Source: Branchiostoma floridae
Lineage: Eukaryota > Chordata > Leptocardii > Amphioxiformes > Branchiostomatidae
Assembly (NCBI RefSeq): GCF_000003815.2
Contig: NC_049987.1
Coordinates: forward strand, 14,717,392-14,761,972
Direction: 5' to 3'
DNA length: 44,581 nt
In this document: positions 1-11,056 of the stretch, in pieces
How positions within the stretch are numbered: the first letter of the stretch is position 1
Layout: every line of letters starts with the position of its first letter
Made by a program: the position numbers and the translations under genes
Notes under the pieces: generated by a model
The model's input: the letters and a program-made list of their open reading frames with translations, nothing else
Told to the model about the DNA's origin: nothing
The model's database searches: none

Positions 1-1289
1 GTGACGCACATTTTGTTTGAATTTCGGAAGTCAGATCGTAAGGGGTCGCTTTTTTTGCGGTTACCGAAGGGTTCGCTTAGCGGTCAGCGGTTATCCCCCA
101 GGTGAGCCTTCATTCGTATGTAGAAAAGTTACAAAGTAATTTGGGGTACTCAAATCACTTTTTACCTTTTGCCCACGGGTTTTACTATGATACTCAAGTG
201 TTGAAAGTAACGCACATTTTGTTTGAAATTTCGGAAGTCCGATCGTAAGTTGTCGCTTTTTTGCGGTTACCGAAGGGTTCGCTTTGCGGTTAGCGGTTAT
301 CCCCCAGGTGAGCCAACATTCGTATGTAGAAAAGTTACAAAGTAATTTTGGGTACTCAAATCACTTTTTACCCTTTGCCCACGGGTTTTACTATGATATT
401 CAAGTGTTGAAAGTAACGCACATTTTGTTTGAAATTTCGGAAGTCCGATCGTAAGTTGTCGCTTTTTTGCGGTTACCGAAGGGTTCGCTTAGCGGTTAGC
501 GGTTATCCCCCAGGTGAGCCTTCATTCGTATGTAGAAAAGTTACAAAGTAATTTTGGGTACTCAAATCACTTTTTACCTTTTGCCCAGGGGTTTTACTTT
601 GATACTCAAGTGTTGAAAGTAACGCACATTTTGTTTGAAATTTCGGAAGTCCGATCGTAAGGGGTCGCTTTTTTGCGGTTACCGAAGGGTTCGCTTAGCG
701 GTTATCCCCCAGGTGAGCCTTCATTCGTATGTAGAAAAGTTACAAAGTAATTTTGGGTACTCAAATCACTTTTTACCTTTTGCCCACGCGTTTTACTATG
801 ATACTCAAGTGTTGAAAGTAACGCACATTTTGTTTGAAATTTCGGAAGTCCGATCGTAAGGGGTCGCTTTTTTGCGGTTACCGAAGGGTTCGCTTAGCGG
901 TTAGCGGTTATCCCCCAGGTGAGCCTTCATTCGTATGTAGAAAAGTTACAAAGTAATTTTGGGTACTCAAATAACTTTTTACCTTTTGCCCACGGGTTTT
1001 ACTATGATACTCAAGTGTTGAAAGTAACGCACATTTTGTTTGAAATTTCGGAAGTCCGATCGTAAGTTGTCGCTTTTTTGCGGTTACCGAAGGGTTCGCT
1101 TGGCGGTTAGCGGTTATCCCCCAGGTGAGCCTTCATTCGTATGTAGAAAAGTTACAAAGTAATTTTGGGTACTCAAATCACTTTTTACCTTTTGCCCAGG
1201 GGTTTTACTTTGCTATTCAAGTGTTGAAAGTAACGCACATTTTGTTTGAAATTTCGGAAGTCCGATCGTAAGGTGTCGCTTTTTTGCGG
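1..1289. repeat. 206-bp tandem satellite, left block
   Basis: The motif ACGCACATTTTGTTTGAA recurs at 4, 210, 416, 622, 821, 1027 and 1233, giving a 206-bp period. One unit is 199 bp because it lacks a duplicated 7-bp CGGTTAG. Copies differ by only a few percent. The array runs off the left edge and into the first gap. A diverged relative in the same orientation lies at 36480-37430. The short open frame at 635-859 is a product of the repeat and not a gene. Confidence 0.97.
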
Positions 1290-1631
1290 NNNNNNNNNNN
1301 NNNNNNNNNNNNNNNNNNNNNNNNNNNNNNNNNNNNNNNNNNNNNNNNNNNNNNNNNNNNNNNNNNNNNNNNNNNNNNNNNNNNNNNNNNNNNNNNNNNN
1401 NNNNNNNNNNNNNNNNNNNNNNNNNNNNNNNNNNNNNNNNNNNNNNNNNNNNNNNNNNNNNNNNNNNNNNNNNNNNNNNNNNNNNNNNNNNNNNNNNNNN
1501 NNNNNNNNNNNNNNNNNNNNNNNNNNNNNNNNNNNNNNNNNNNNNNNNNNNNNNNNNNNNNNNNNNNNNNNNNNNNNNNNNNNNNNNNNNNNNNNNNNNN
1601 NNNNNNNNNNNNNNNNNNNNNNNNNNNNNNN
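1290..1631. other. Assembly gap (342 N)
   Basis: A run of N that starts inside a satellite unit, so the satellite probably continues into it. The right edge (1632 on) is no longer satellite. Confidence 0.99.
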
Positions 1632-2215
1632 CCGGACTTTTGTTGCCTCATTTACAATAGTGCTGAAATATGAAACTTTAATGGGTGAAAATCCAATAAA
1701 GAAACCGCTCTGCTGGAGATGTTTTAATTTCTATTGAAAAAGCACTTATCCAGTACTCAATAAAAAAAAATTCCCCAAAATCTGACCGGTGGATCGATTT
1801 TTATAACATCTATAACTGCACATAAATACTATCCAGAAAGTGGGGCTTTCCTTCAGTGACCCGCTGACCACATTACTCAGAACAAACAAACGTACACGTC
1901 CGAGAATCGCCCGAATGCCGAAACTTTTCCACCCGATCCTGTCAGAAATACACAACTTCTCATCTCAAATCCTTCGATATGACATGGGAGCGATAAAAGG
2001 CAATTTATCGTCTACATAAACACACGATTTTGGGGCCCCATTCATATTTCGGAGGGAGTGCCCACCCGCGCAGTAATACCGGAACGAGGCCTTCAGTGCG
2101 GATTACAGATATCCGGTCAGATTTGAACTTTGACCCGAAACCTTGACCTGGCGTTTTCCTACGCGCCTGGAGCGAGCTTTGTGCGTATTCAAAGTGCGTT
2201 TCGAAGGTAGATATA
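1632..2215. other. No gene seen
   Basis: No coding exon with splice sites, RNA gene or tandem repeat could be supported here. The short minus-strand frame at 1746-1955 has no recognisable domain. Confidence 0.6.
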
Positions 2216-2380
2216 TTTATTACCTTTGCCAGAATGGCAAGGTTATGTTCTAGGCTTGTACGTTTGTCTGTCTGTCTGTCTGTCTGTCTTTCTGTCTGTG
2301 AACAGCATCACTCGAAAAGCGCCTTTGATTGATCCTGATGATAATTGGTAGGTGGATATAGGGGTCGTAATCCCCATACT
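2216..2380 (+). repeat. Dispersed repeat copy 1, with TGTC microsatellite
   Basis: Begins with ACCTTTGCCAGAATGGC, followed by a (TGTC)n run at about 2264-2300, then GAACAGCAT and TGATCCTGATGATAA. The same order of motifs recurs from 9157 and from 11057, so this is one copy of an interspersed family of unknown class. Confidence 0.85.
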
Positions 2381-2594
2381 ACTTCTCTTGCCCTCGCATG
2401 TTCTAAGTTTATGACCTTTGTGACCCTTTGTCCTGCTCAGACTTCTTTTGTCAATTTAACCCTCCTAAAGCTGGTTGTTTAATCTGATCAGTAAAACGTG
2501 ACCTATTCTGTGCTGCTGCTGCAGACTTCCAGATCAATGCGGTTTCCTGTGGTAAGAAATGCCACAAACCTGTATTTACTGGACCCACCTACAG

Positions 2595-2711
2595 GAATTC
2601 ATGTTTTCCGACGGCTGAGCAGACAAGTCACGTGTCCCCCTACCCTGATGCGTATCCCTCTGACCCCATTTACCCTCTGACCTTTCCCCCATCTCCCATG
2701 TAGGTCATTCG
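2595..2711 (+). repeat. 117-bp dispersed repeat, inverted at 35253-35369
   Basis: About 117 bp running from GAATTC to TAGGTCATTCG. It is found almost unchanged in reverse complement at 35253-35369. No coding potential was recognised. The flanks of the two copies do not obviously match. Confidence 0.85.
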
Positions 2712-3016
2712 TAGCTCCTCCTTCACTGAGTACGGGCATGTTTCCCACCCAACCCTACCCTCACTTATCTAAGTTCAAGACGCTCATGTTGTTAATTATA
2801 CTGTATGGTCTGTTTCTGCGCTAGCTTTTGAGCTCAGTTGTATCTTAACCTAGTCTCTCTGCAATCTTGAGAGAGATCAACCTTTACGCTATTGTTTGTG
2901 CTCACAGAGTGACCGCTTGTGGGATTCAGTACATTTGTGTGTGAAGTTGAGCCCCTGTGTGGCGCATGCTGAGCTCGTGTACGTTCTGTTATGACTTAAA
3001 GCTTGATATGCAAGTA
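2712..3016. other. No gene seen
   Basis: Unique-looking sequence up to the target duplication of the foldback element. Nothing specific could be supported. Confidence 0.5.
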
Positions 3017-3025
3017 TGCAACTTA
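3017..3025 (+). repeat. 9-bp target-site duplication, left
   Basis: TGCAACTTA, identical to 8006-8014. The preceding and following bases differ between the copies, so the duplication is exactly 9 bp. Confidence 0.85.
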
Positions 3026-3030
3026 CGCAT

Positions 3031-4051
3031 GGTCTTTTTAGCGAATGCCCACAAACGCCCACTCTAGAGAAGTCCGCGCTGCACGAATCTCATTTTTTTT
3101 GCTTGGAATATGTCCACGTTGTGCTCCCATGTATTAATCCTGAGTTTCAAGTCAATCCATCGACCCGAAGTGACATAAATCAAAGTTTTCGATTCTCGAT
3201 GGTCTTTTTAGCGAACGCCCAGCAAAATGTCTTTTTAGCGAATGCCCACTATATCCACAAAAATATCAGCCGTCGCGCAACGACACCTAAACCTACCGCC
3301 ACAAACATGTTCAAGATGGTGTCCCATTGATGTGTACGGAGTTTCCGTGCTTTACAAGCATTTTAAGTCCCTGTTTTTTATCAAAATGTATGCCGCCGAT
3401 ACTGCCATACATTAACAATGGCAATTCAAAATGGCGGGCACTAGTCATGTGACCTCCTTGCGGGACTGTTCTATAAGTATCGCGGGAGGTACTGTGGTAG
3501 CATAGCTTATCATACAACCATTTTAGAGTGAATTCTGAACAAGATTTTCAATTCATAGTGCTATCATCTGACTGATATTTACATTGTGATCCTTTTTTCT
3601 GTGCTATAATTACCCAGGTTTGAGGAACTTAGTGCAAATATGGATATTGATTCTCCTCAGTGCCCAATTAATGTACAAAAGGCTCAGACACATTAGTGTT
3701 ATAAACCTGACTAGGGGCAGGTAACCAATACTAGAAAAACATAGCTATTCATTATCAACAATACTATTTACATTATAATAATAACTCTTCACCAAACTGG
3801 ACTTTTCTTATCTTTATTTATCACAGAAACCTTGCTACATGAGGATTTGATTAGATGAGTATCTGTTACAGTGTGTACAAACTTATTTCAAATACAAAAA
3901 TGTATTTCATTTCACTTCCTAAATATTTTTAAAGTATTGGAAGGGGTTGACACACAAACAATATTAATTGCATTATTTGTGTGCAGAAAAATGTAACCAC
4001 ATGCTATTAATGGTCTAATGAAATGTTGGAACATGGCATGAGCGGGCTCCT
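3031..4051 (+). repeat. Outer inverted arm of foldback element, left
   Basis: Reverse complement of about 6980-8000 with few differences, some of them small indels. It contains three GTCTTTTTAGCGAA motifs near the tip. Open frames in this arm (3016-3330, 3311-3517) have mirror copies at 7617-8084 and 7515-7721. No domain was recognised in them and they are taken as non-coding. Confidence 0.9.
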
Positions 4052-4869
4052 NNNNNNNNNNNNNNNNNNNNNNNNNNNNNNNNNNNNNNNNNNNNNNNNN
4101 NNNNNNNNNNNNNNNNNNNNNNNNNNNNNNNNNNNNNNNNNNNNNNNNNNNNNNNNNNNNNNNNNNNNNNNNNNNNNNNNNNNNNNNNNNNNNNNNNNNN
4201 NNNNNNNNNNNNNNNNNNNNNNNNNNNNNNNNNNNNNNNNNNNNNNNNNNNNNNNNNNNNNNNNNNNNNNNNNNNNNNNNNNNNNNNNNNNNNNNNNNNN
4301 NNNNNNNNNNNNNNNNNNNNNNNNNNNNNNNNNNNNNNNNNNNNNNNNNNNNNNNNNNNNNNNNNNNNNNNNNNNNNNNNNNNNNNNNNNNNNNNNNNNN
4401 NNNNNNNNNNNNNNNNNNNNNNNNNNNNNNNNNNNNNNNNNNNNNNNNNNNNNNNNNNNNNNNNNNNNNNNNNNNNNNNNNNNNNNNNNNNNNNNNNNNN
4501 NNNNNNNNNNNNNNNNNNNNNNNNNNNNNNNNNNNNNNNNNNNNNNNNNNNNNNNNNNNNNNNNNNNNNNNNNNNNNNNNNNNNNNNNNNNNNNNNNNNN
4601 NNNNNNNNNNNNNNNNNNNNNNNNNNNNNNNNNNNNNNNNNNNNNNNNNNNNNNNNNNNNNNNNNNNNNNNNNNNNNNNNNNNNNNNNNNNNNNNNNNNN
4701 NNNNNNNNNNNNNNNNNNNNNNNNNNNNNNNNNNNNNNNNNNNNNNNNNNNNNNNNNNNNNNNNNNNNNNNNNNNNNNNNNNNNNNNNNNNNNNNNNNNN
4801 NNNNNNNNNNNNNNNNNNNNNNNNNNNNNNNNNNNNNNNNNNNNNNNNNNNNNNNNNNNNNNNNNNNNN
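4052..4869. other. Assembly gap (818 N) inside the foldback left arm
   Basis: The right arm has only about 87 bp (about 6893-6979) between the matching points, so the stated size is either arbitrary or this arm holds extra sequence. Confidence 0.95.
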
Positions 4870-5515
4870 AATTGTTTTTCTCTTCCTAATAAATGACAAC
4901 AATACAGGTAAGTAAGGTGTGTTTCTTTTTATAGCAGACCAGGTATGACACCGTACAGGTGAGTAACATGTACTTCCTTTTATAGCAGACCAGGTAAGAC
5001 ACCGTACAGGTAAGTAAGGTGTGTTTCCTTTTATAGCAGACCAGGTAAGACACCGTACAGGTGAGTAACGTGTATTTCCTTTTATAACAGGCCAGGTAAG
5101 ACACCATATAGGTAAGTAAGGTGTATTTCCTTTTATAACAGGCCAGGTAAGACACCATATAGGTAAGTAAGGTGTGTTTCCTTTTATAACAGACCAGGTT
5201 AGACACCGTACAGGCGAGTAACGTGTATTTCCTTTGATTGCAAACCAGGTAAGACACCGCACAGGTGAGTAAGGCGTCTTTCCTTTGCCTATAGACCAGA
5301 TAGTGTATTATACAGGTGAGTAGGGCGTCTTTCCTTTGCCTATATACCATATAGGGCATTATACAGGCGAGTAAGGCGTCTTTCCTTTGCCTATAGACCA
5401 GATAGGGTATTATGCAGGTGAGTAAAGCAACTTTCCTTTGCCTATAGACCAGATAGGGAATTATATAGGTGAGTAAAGCAACTTTCCTTCGCCTATATAC
5501 CATATAGGGTATTAT
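4870..5515 (+). repeat. 51-bp tandem array, left inner arm, with splice-like sites
   Basis: About 12 units of 51 bp. In the plus direction each unit has a 5' splice-like site (ACAGGTRAGT; GT at 4908, 4959, 5010, 5061, 5112, 5163 and so on) and, 30 nt later, a pyrimidine tract ending in an acceptor-like TTTATARCAG or CCTATAG. A second donor-like CAGGTAAGA follows the acceptor in the units up to about 5250. Two subtypes occur: a distal one with TTTCCTTTTATARCAG and a central one with TTTCCTTTGCCTATAG. Since 51 is a multiple of three, several frames stay open as a 17-residue periodic peptide, so open frames here are not evidence of coding. Confidence 0.93.
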
Positions 5516-5519
5516 ACAC

Positions 5520-6892
5520 TTAACTTACCTGTACAATACCCTACATGGTCTATATGCAAAGGAAAGACACCTTACTTATCTGTATAATGCCCTATCTGGT
5601 ATATAGGCGAAGGAAAGACACCTAGCGTACCTGTATAGTGCCCTATCTGGTCTATAGGCAAAGGAAAGTTGCTTTAATCAACTATATAATACCCTATCTG
5701 GTCTATAGGCAAAGGAAAGACACCTTACTTATCTGTATAATGCCCTATCTGGTATATAGGCGAAGGAAAGACACCTAACGTACCTGTATAGTGCCCTATC
5801 TGGTCTATAGGCAAAGGAAAGTTGCTTCACTCACCTATATAATACCCTATCTGGTCTATAGGCAAAGGAAAGACACCTTACTTACCTGCATAATGCCCTA
5901 TCTGGTCTATATGCAAAGGAAAGACGCCTTACTCACCTGTATAATGCCCTATCTGGTCTATAGGCAAAGGAAAGACACCTTACTTATCTGTATAATGCCC
6001 TATCTGGTATATAGGCAAAGGAAAGACACCTAACTTACCTGTATAATGCCCTGTCTGGTCTATAGGCAAAGGAAAGTTGCTTTACTCAACTATATAATAC
6101 CCTATCTGGTCTATAGGCAAAGGAAAGTTGCTTTACTCACCTGCATAATACCCTATCTGGTCTATAGGCAAAGGAAAGACGCCTTACTCGCCTGTATAAT
6201 GGCCTATATGGTATATAGGCAAAGGAAAGTTGCTTTACTCACCTATATAATACCCTATCTGGTCTATAGGCAAAAGAAACACACCTTACTCACCTGTGCG
6301 GTGTCTTACCTGGTCTGTAATCAAAGGAAATACACGTTACTCACCTGTACGGTGTCTTACCTGGTCTCTTATAAAAGGAAACACACCTTACTTACCTGTA
6401 TGGTGTCTTACCTGGCCTGTTATAAAAGGAAATACACGTTACTCACCTGTATGGTGTCTAACCTGCTCTGTAATCAAAGGAAATACATGTTACTCACCTG
6501 TACGGTGTCTTACCTGGTCTGCTATAAAAGGAAACACACCTTACTCACCTGTACGGTGTCTTACCTGGTCTGTTATAAAAGGAAATACACCTTACTTACC
6601 TGTATGGTGTCTTACCTGGCCTGTTATAAAAGGAAATACACGTTACTCACCTGTATGGTGTCTAACCTGGTCTGTAATCAAAGGGAATACATGTTACTCA
6701 CCTGTACGGTGTCTTACCTGGTCTGCTATAAAAGGAAACACATGTTACTCACCTGTACGGTGTCTTACCTGGTTTGCTATAAAAGGAAACACACCTTACT
6801 TACCTGTACGGCGTCTTACCTGGCCTGTTATAATAGAAACACACCTTACTTACCTGTATTGTTGTCATTTATTAAGAAGAGAAAAACAATTT
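5520..6892 (-). repeat. 51-bp tandem array, right inner arm, with splice-like sites
   Basis: About 26 units of the same 51-bp family as 4870-5515 but inverted, so the splice-like sites lie on the minus strand. Central-subtype units fill about 5520-6290 and distal-subtype units about 6290-6890. The open plus-strand frames at 5791-6033, 6046-6903 and 6296-6925 overlap in different frames over the same repeats, which argues against translation. This arm is about twice as long as the sequenced left array. Confidence 0.93.
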
Positions 6893-8000
6893 GTCAATGT
6901 TAATAAAGGTACATTTTACAATTGAAATTTTCTACGTCATAACTAGATGTTATAAAACATTTCCTTTCTGTACTCAGAAGAGGAGCCCGCTCATGCCATG
7001 TGCCAACATTTTATTAGACTATTAATAGCATGTGGTTACATTTTTCTGCACACAAATAATGAAATTAATATTGTTTATGTGTCAACCCCTTCCAATACTT
7101 TAAAAATATTTAGGAAGTGAAATGAAATACATTTTTGTATTTGAAATAAGTTTGTACACATCGTAACAGATACTCATCTAATCAAATCCTCATGTAGCAA
7201 TGTTTCTGTGATAAATAAAGATAGGAAAAGTCCAGTTTGGTGAAGAGTTATTATTATAATGTAAATAGTATTGTTAATAATGAATAGCTATGTTTTTCTA
7301 GTATTGGTTACCTGCCCCTAGTCAGGTTTATAACACTAATGTGTCTGAGCCTTTTGTACATTAATTGGGCACTGAGGAGAATCAATATCCATATTTGCAC
7401 TAAGTTCCTCAAACCTGGGTAATTATAGCACAGAAAAAAGGATCACAATGTAAATATCAGTCAGATGATAGCACTATGAATTGAAAATCTTGTTCAGAAT
7501 TCACTCTAAAATGGTTGTATGATAAGCTATGCTACAACAGTCCCTCCCGCGATACTTATAGAACAGTCCCGCAAGGAGGTCACATGACTAGTGCCCGCCA
7601 TTTTGAATTGCCATTGTTAATGTACGGCAGTATCGGCGGCGTACATTTTGATAAAAAACAGGGACTTAAAATGCTTGTAAAGCACGGAAACTCCGTACAC
7701 ATCAATGGGACGCCATCTTGAACATGTTTGTGGCGGTAGGTTTAGTGTCGTTGCGCGACGGCTGATATTTTTGTGGATATAGTGGCCATTCGCTAAAAAG
7801 ACATTTTGCTGGGCGTTCGCTAAAAAGACCATCGAGAATCGAAAACTTTGATTTATGTCACTTCGGGTCGATGGATTGACTTGAAACTCAGGATTAATAC
7901 ATGGGAGCACAACGTGGACATATTCCAAGCAAAAAAAATGAGATTCGTGCAGCGCGGACTTCTCTAGAGTGGGCGTTTGTGGGCATTCGCTAAAAAGACC
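6893..8000 (-). repeat. Outer inverted arm of foldback element, right
   Basis: Reverse complement of 3031-4051 from about 6980 outward; 6893-6979 corresponds to the gap in the left arm. It ends in GGGCATTCGCTAAAAAGACC, the mirror of the left tip. Three mirrored GCTAAAAAGAC motifs lie near the end. Confidence 0.9.
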
Positions 8001-8005
8001 CTCCC

Positions 8006-8014
8006 TGCAACTTA
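8006..8014 (+). repeat. 9-bp target-site duplication, right
   Basis: TGCAACTTA, matching 3017-3025 on the other side of the foldback element. Confidence 0.85.
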
Positions 8015-8525
8015 GACCTACTGCCTTTTTAGTACTGTATACAGCAAAGTCGCTGTGTTGTTCAGGCTGTTGTGTAAGCGTCATTGTGAGTTATTCTCCC
8101 TCTTAGCTGATGTTCAAGTATCTGCGTTAATTATTCATCGCCTATGTCGTTGATTTTGCAACATTGTTATGGCAACATTTGGAACCAGGAGAACGGTCGC
8201 CACCTCGTAGCAAGACTGCTTGGCGTAGTAGATATGAGAACAATTATGTATAAACAGAAGTTGTTAACACTGATGAACCGATGTGTAAAAAACTACCCTA
8301 ACGGTGTGTGTACTTGTCTGTGAAATAGTCGGAAAACATAGTTCTCTTCGGAGCTTGCGAAGAAGAGAATCATATATGTGCATCCCGTATATATTCTTGA
8401 GAGTTTATCTTAGTTATAGAAGGGGGACTTAAATCCTTAAATAATTGTAAAAGCTACTCCCCATAAAAATCTCACGGCCCTACTGAATAATACATGTGTA
8501 TATACACACCACATATACATACATA
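8015..8525. other. No gene seen; short dispersed repeat at 8304-8369
   Basis: No exon was recognised. The stretch 8304-8369 (TACTTGTCTGTGAAATAGTC, then a small hairpin built on TTCTCTTC and GAAGAAGAGAA) is found in reverse complement at about 32692-32756. Confidence 0.7.
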
Positions 8526-8567
8526 GGTACATCAAGGAGGTTAAAGATTTAACCTCCTTGGGTACAT
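8526..8567. mobile_element. 28-nt palindromic micro-insertion with 7-bp duplication
   Basis: Insert 8533-8560 has 13-bp arms, CAAGGAGGTTAAA and its complement, around a GA loop. It is flanked by GGTACAT at 8526-8532 and 8561-8567. Removing the insert and one flank restores a simple run of the surrounding TACA-rich repeat. Same architecture as 15975-16016 and 41473-41507. Confidence 0.75.
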
Positions 8568-9156
8568 TCATACATACATAGATACATACATGATTATTAC
8601 CACCCATGCGCCTTCTCTGCTGCGCGGGACACTGTAGTGAGACCCCGGGACTAAATGGGAAACCATAACCATATCATCAGTTTATTTACGCATTTTGATC
8701 GCAAGGTACCCCAAACTTAGCATATAACGAAAAGAACGACGTCGTTATATCGTTTATCAAACTGTTGTTAGTCTACCAGCCATATTTCAAAACAGGGCTA
8801 ATTGGCTACACATATTGAATTCCTAAATGCATATTTAGAGAGAATTTTGTTCTTGAACAAAAATGTGACTGCAAACAAAGGAATAAAATGGCACCCAAGC
8901 TATACCATCAGTCATTGCGATAGAGGCGATAAATTTGAGTGATTTATTTTCTTTTTACGCTGCGTTCGACTACTAGTATCACGTGCTGCAGTGCATACCA
9001 TGTGGTGCCAACGTCAGGTCAAAAGAATCGACATAGCAAACATATTAATTAATCTTTGTCAGACCATTCTTGGTCGGTCATACTTTTTCGGAAATCGTCG
9101 GCTTACAAACTGCAATTGCTGCTGGGATAGCATCATATTTCCATTGTCGCCATTTT
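8568..9156. other. No gene seen
   Basis: AT-rich sequence without a recognised exon, RNA gene or tandem repeat. Confidence 0.5.
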
Positions 9157-9900
9157 GATTACCTTTGCCAGAATGGCTAAGGTTATGTTTTCGGTTTGGT
9201 GGTGTGGTTCTCCCCGTTTGTGAGCAGCTTAACTCGAGAGGACTTCGATGGATGCAGCTGATATTTGGTGGGTGGGTAGGGGTGTGGAAGACAAAGGTCG
9301 AGTTCGATAATGGGCCTCCTAGCGGCTTGCTAAGGTACTGCAGCAGGACCTGCATGCTTGATATCTCGCGTTCCGGACATGCTGTGGTCGTGATTTTTGA
9401 GCGTTAGGGAGCCCTTAAAGCAGGGAGTGATTGCTGCGAGTTTGGGCCCCCTAGCGGCTGGCTAAGGTACTGCAGCAGGACCTGCATGCTTGATATCTCG
9501 CGTTCCGGACATGCTGCGGTCGTGATTTTTGAGCGTTAGGGAGCCCTTAAAGCAGGGAGTGATTGCTGCGAGTTTGGACCCCCTAGCGGCTTTCATGGAA
9601 GTGCAGGCGCCGGTTTAATTGCAAACTTTTGTCCGCGGACAGCATAACTCGAGAAGACTTCGACGGATGCAGCTGGTATTTGGTGGGTGGGTAGGGGTCT
9701 GGGAAACGAAGGGGGAGTTCGATAATGGGCCTCCTAGCGGCTTCCCTTGGTACTGCAGCGCAACTTCCGGGTGTGTTTTTCCATCTTCTGAACATGGTGT
9801 GGCCACGAGTTTTGGGTGTTAGATAGCTGTTGTGCTCAGGAGTTAGTGACATAAGTTTGGGCCCCCTAGCGGCTAGTGTAGGGATAGCAGGGGCATTTTT
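9157..9900 (+). repeat. Dispersed repeat copy 2, with internal 132-bp duplication
   Basis: Begins with ACCTTTGCCAGAATGGC like 2216 and 11057. A 132-bp segment containing CTGCAGCAGGACCTGCATGC occurs twice in tandem (the CAGCAGG motif at 9341 and 9473). Part of the head module, ACTCGAGAAGACTTCGA then GGTGGGTGGGTAGGGGT, is repeated from about 9640. Short open frames on both strands here are repeat-derived. Confidence 0.85.
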
Positions 9901-10208
9901 GTCGAAAACTTCTGAAGCTTTACAACCCCACTCCACCTTAGCAGCTGTCAGCACAGTTGAGGGGTTCCTGGTCCATGAATAATGGACTGGCCTATGATCA
10001 GTCAGTACTGTGAGCAACCTGATATTTCAGAGGTGTAAAGGTCAGACCTTGCAATGTGTTAGTTGACCCTTAGGCCATATGATCAACTTGGCAAGCCAAA
10101 ATGATGGGCTTATGTACATAACAACGGTCTTAGTCTGTATTCTTCTCCTTCCTTTGAGTTTGAGAGGTAGGTACACTGTCATCTCTCTTTTCACTACATG
10201 GTCTCAAT
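9901..10208. other. No gene seen
   Basis: Nothing specific could be supported between the dispersed repeat and the LINE relic. Confidence 0.5.
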
Positions 10209-10540
10209 TTGAGCTGTCCTTGCAGTAGTCTTTTAAAAGCCATTTTCAGTCTCAAAGCCTTCATGCATTCAAGTCTGTCTCCAAAGAGTCAGCTTGAACT
10301 ATGTAGAACATGTATCTTACCTTTTATATCATATGGTTGTGAGATTTGGGGCAGAGCTAATTCAGAAGACAATTGCCCAGCAAAAATTACACGGAGGTGA
10401 TTTTGTGGAAAATCTTTTGGGTGTACATAGAGATACAAGGAACATGAGGTAGTAGAGCAGAGCTTGGGACATTGTTCCCAATTGACTTACATATATTTAA
10501 TGTACAGTCAAGTTGTGGCTACACTTCAAACATTCGGACT
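10209..10540 (+). pseudogene. Non-LTR retrotransposon relic (post-reverse-transcriptase region)
   Basis: The frame 10209-10400 contains SPKSQLELCRTCILPFISYG followed by CEIWG. This is the pattern of the thumb/C-terminal region of many LINE reverse transcriptases (typically LE-x-x-x-x-x-x-P-I-L-x-Y-G-x-E-x-W-G). After frameshifts, matching pieces continue downstream: FVENLLGVHRDTRNM from about 10402, and AELGTLFPIDLHIFNVQ from about 10456. No catalytic YADD region is present and the reading frame is broken. The family cannot be assigned from this piece. Confidence 0.7.
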
Positions 10541-11056
10541 TTTTAACACATCCCCTATTGTGAGTAGGCGTGTTATCACTCTGTCATCAAATTGAATATG
10601 AACTGATGAACAGCTGTAAGGAATTCAGGTTACAAGGCGTACGGGAAATTTGAAACGATATCGGTTACTTTTTTCTATGGATGTCTGAATTCACAGTTAG
10701 ACAATAAGTACATAATGTACATTGTTAAAAATGTGGTTGAAAGATATATATATCCAGACATGTTTTCATTGACTGTCTACAAAAAAGTAAAGAAGGGATT
10801 CTCCAGGGAATATTATATAAAATTTTCTAGATAAATATGTGGTATGGTGGGCTTTGTGCAAATTTAGAAGTAGTGCCTACCCCCTTGCAATTGTGACAGG
10901 GTGGTGGAAATGGTACTTGTTTCTCGATGCTTTAAGCTTGAGGGTGACTTCTGAACAGTTTCATACAACTAAAATGCACATTTGTGGAGTAATGGTTTTG
11001 GAGCTGAGGGGTTGCCGCACAAACCTGGACAATAGACTAAAACCACTGCGACAATT
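10541..11056. other. No gene seen
   Basis: Possibly further decayed LINE sequence, but no residues could be matched with confidence. Confidence 0.45.

Larger units (their letters stand above)
3026..8005. mobile_element. Foldback-type transposon with long inverted arms
   Basis: The left arm (from about 3031) is the reverse complement of the right arm (ending about 8000) for roughly 1 kb of outer sequence, followed by inner arrays of a 51-bp unit also in opposite orientation. The direct repeat TGCAACTTA lies just outside both ends (3017-3025 and 8006-8014), which indicates a 9-bp target-site duplication. Each outer arm holds three copies of GTCTTTTTAGCGAAYGCCCA (3032, 3202 and 3229 on the left, mirrored on the right), possibly transposase-binding sites. 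Very long inverted repeats with inner tandem arrays and 9-bp duplications are hallmarks of foldback elements; 9-bp duplications also occur with Mutator-like transposases. No transposase is encoded, so it would depend on one supplied elsewhere. The outermost 5 bp of the two ends match poorly. Confidence 0.85.

Noticed and set aside
4908-5515. CRISPR-like array
   Set aside because: The tandem units are contiguous with no unique spacers between repeats, in eukaryotic intron-bearing DNA.
4886-6925. Open frames with a 17-residue repeat in the foldback arms
   Set aside because: The unit is 51 bp, a multiple of three, so any stop-free frame stays open. Two frames on the same strand overlap, there is no start context, and the arms carry the frames in mirror image.
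3016-8084. Conserved frames in the outer arms (3016-3330 / 7617-8084 and 3311-3517 / 7515-7721)
   Set aside because: Their similarity is explained by the inverted repeat itself. The right-hand frame runs across the transposon border into unrelated DNA, and no domain was recognised.
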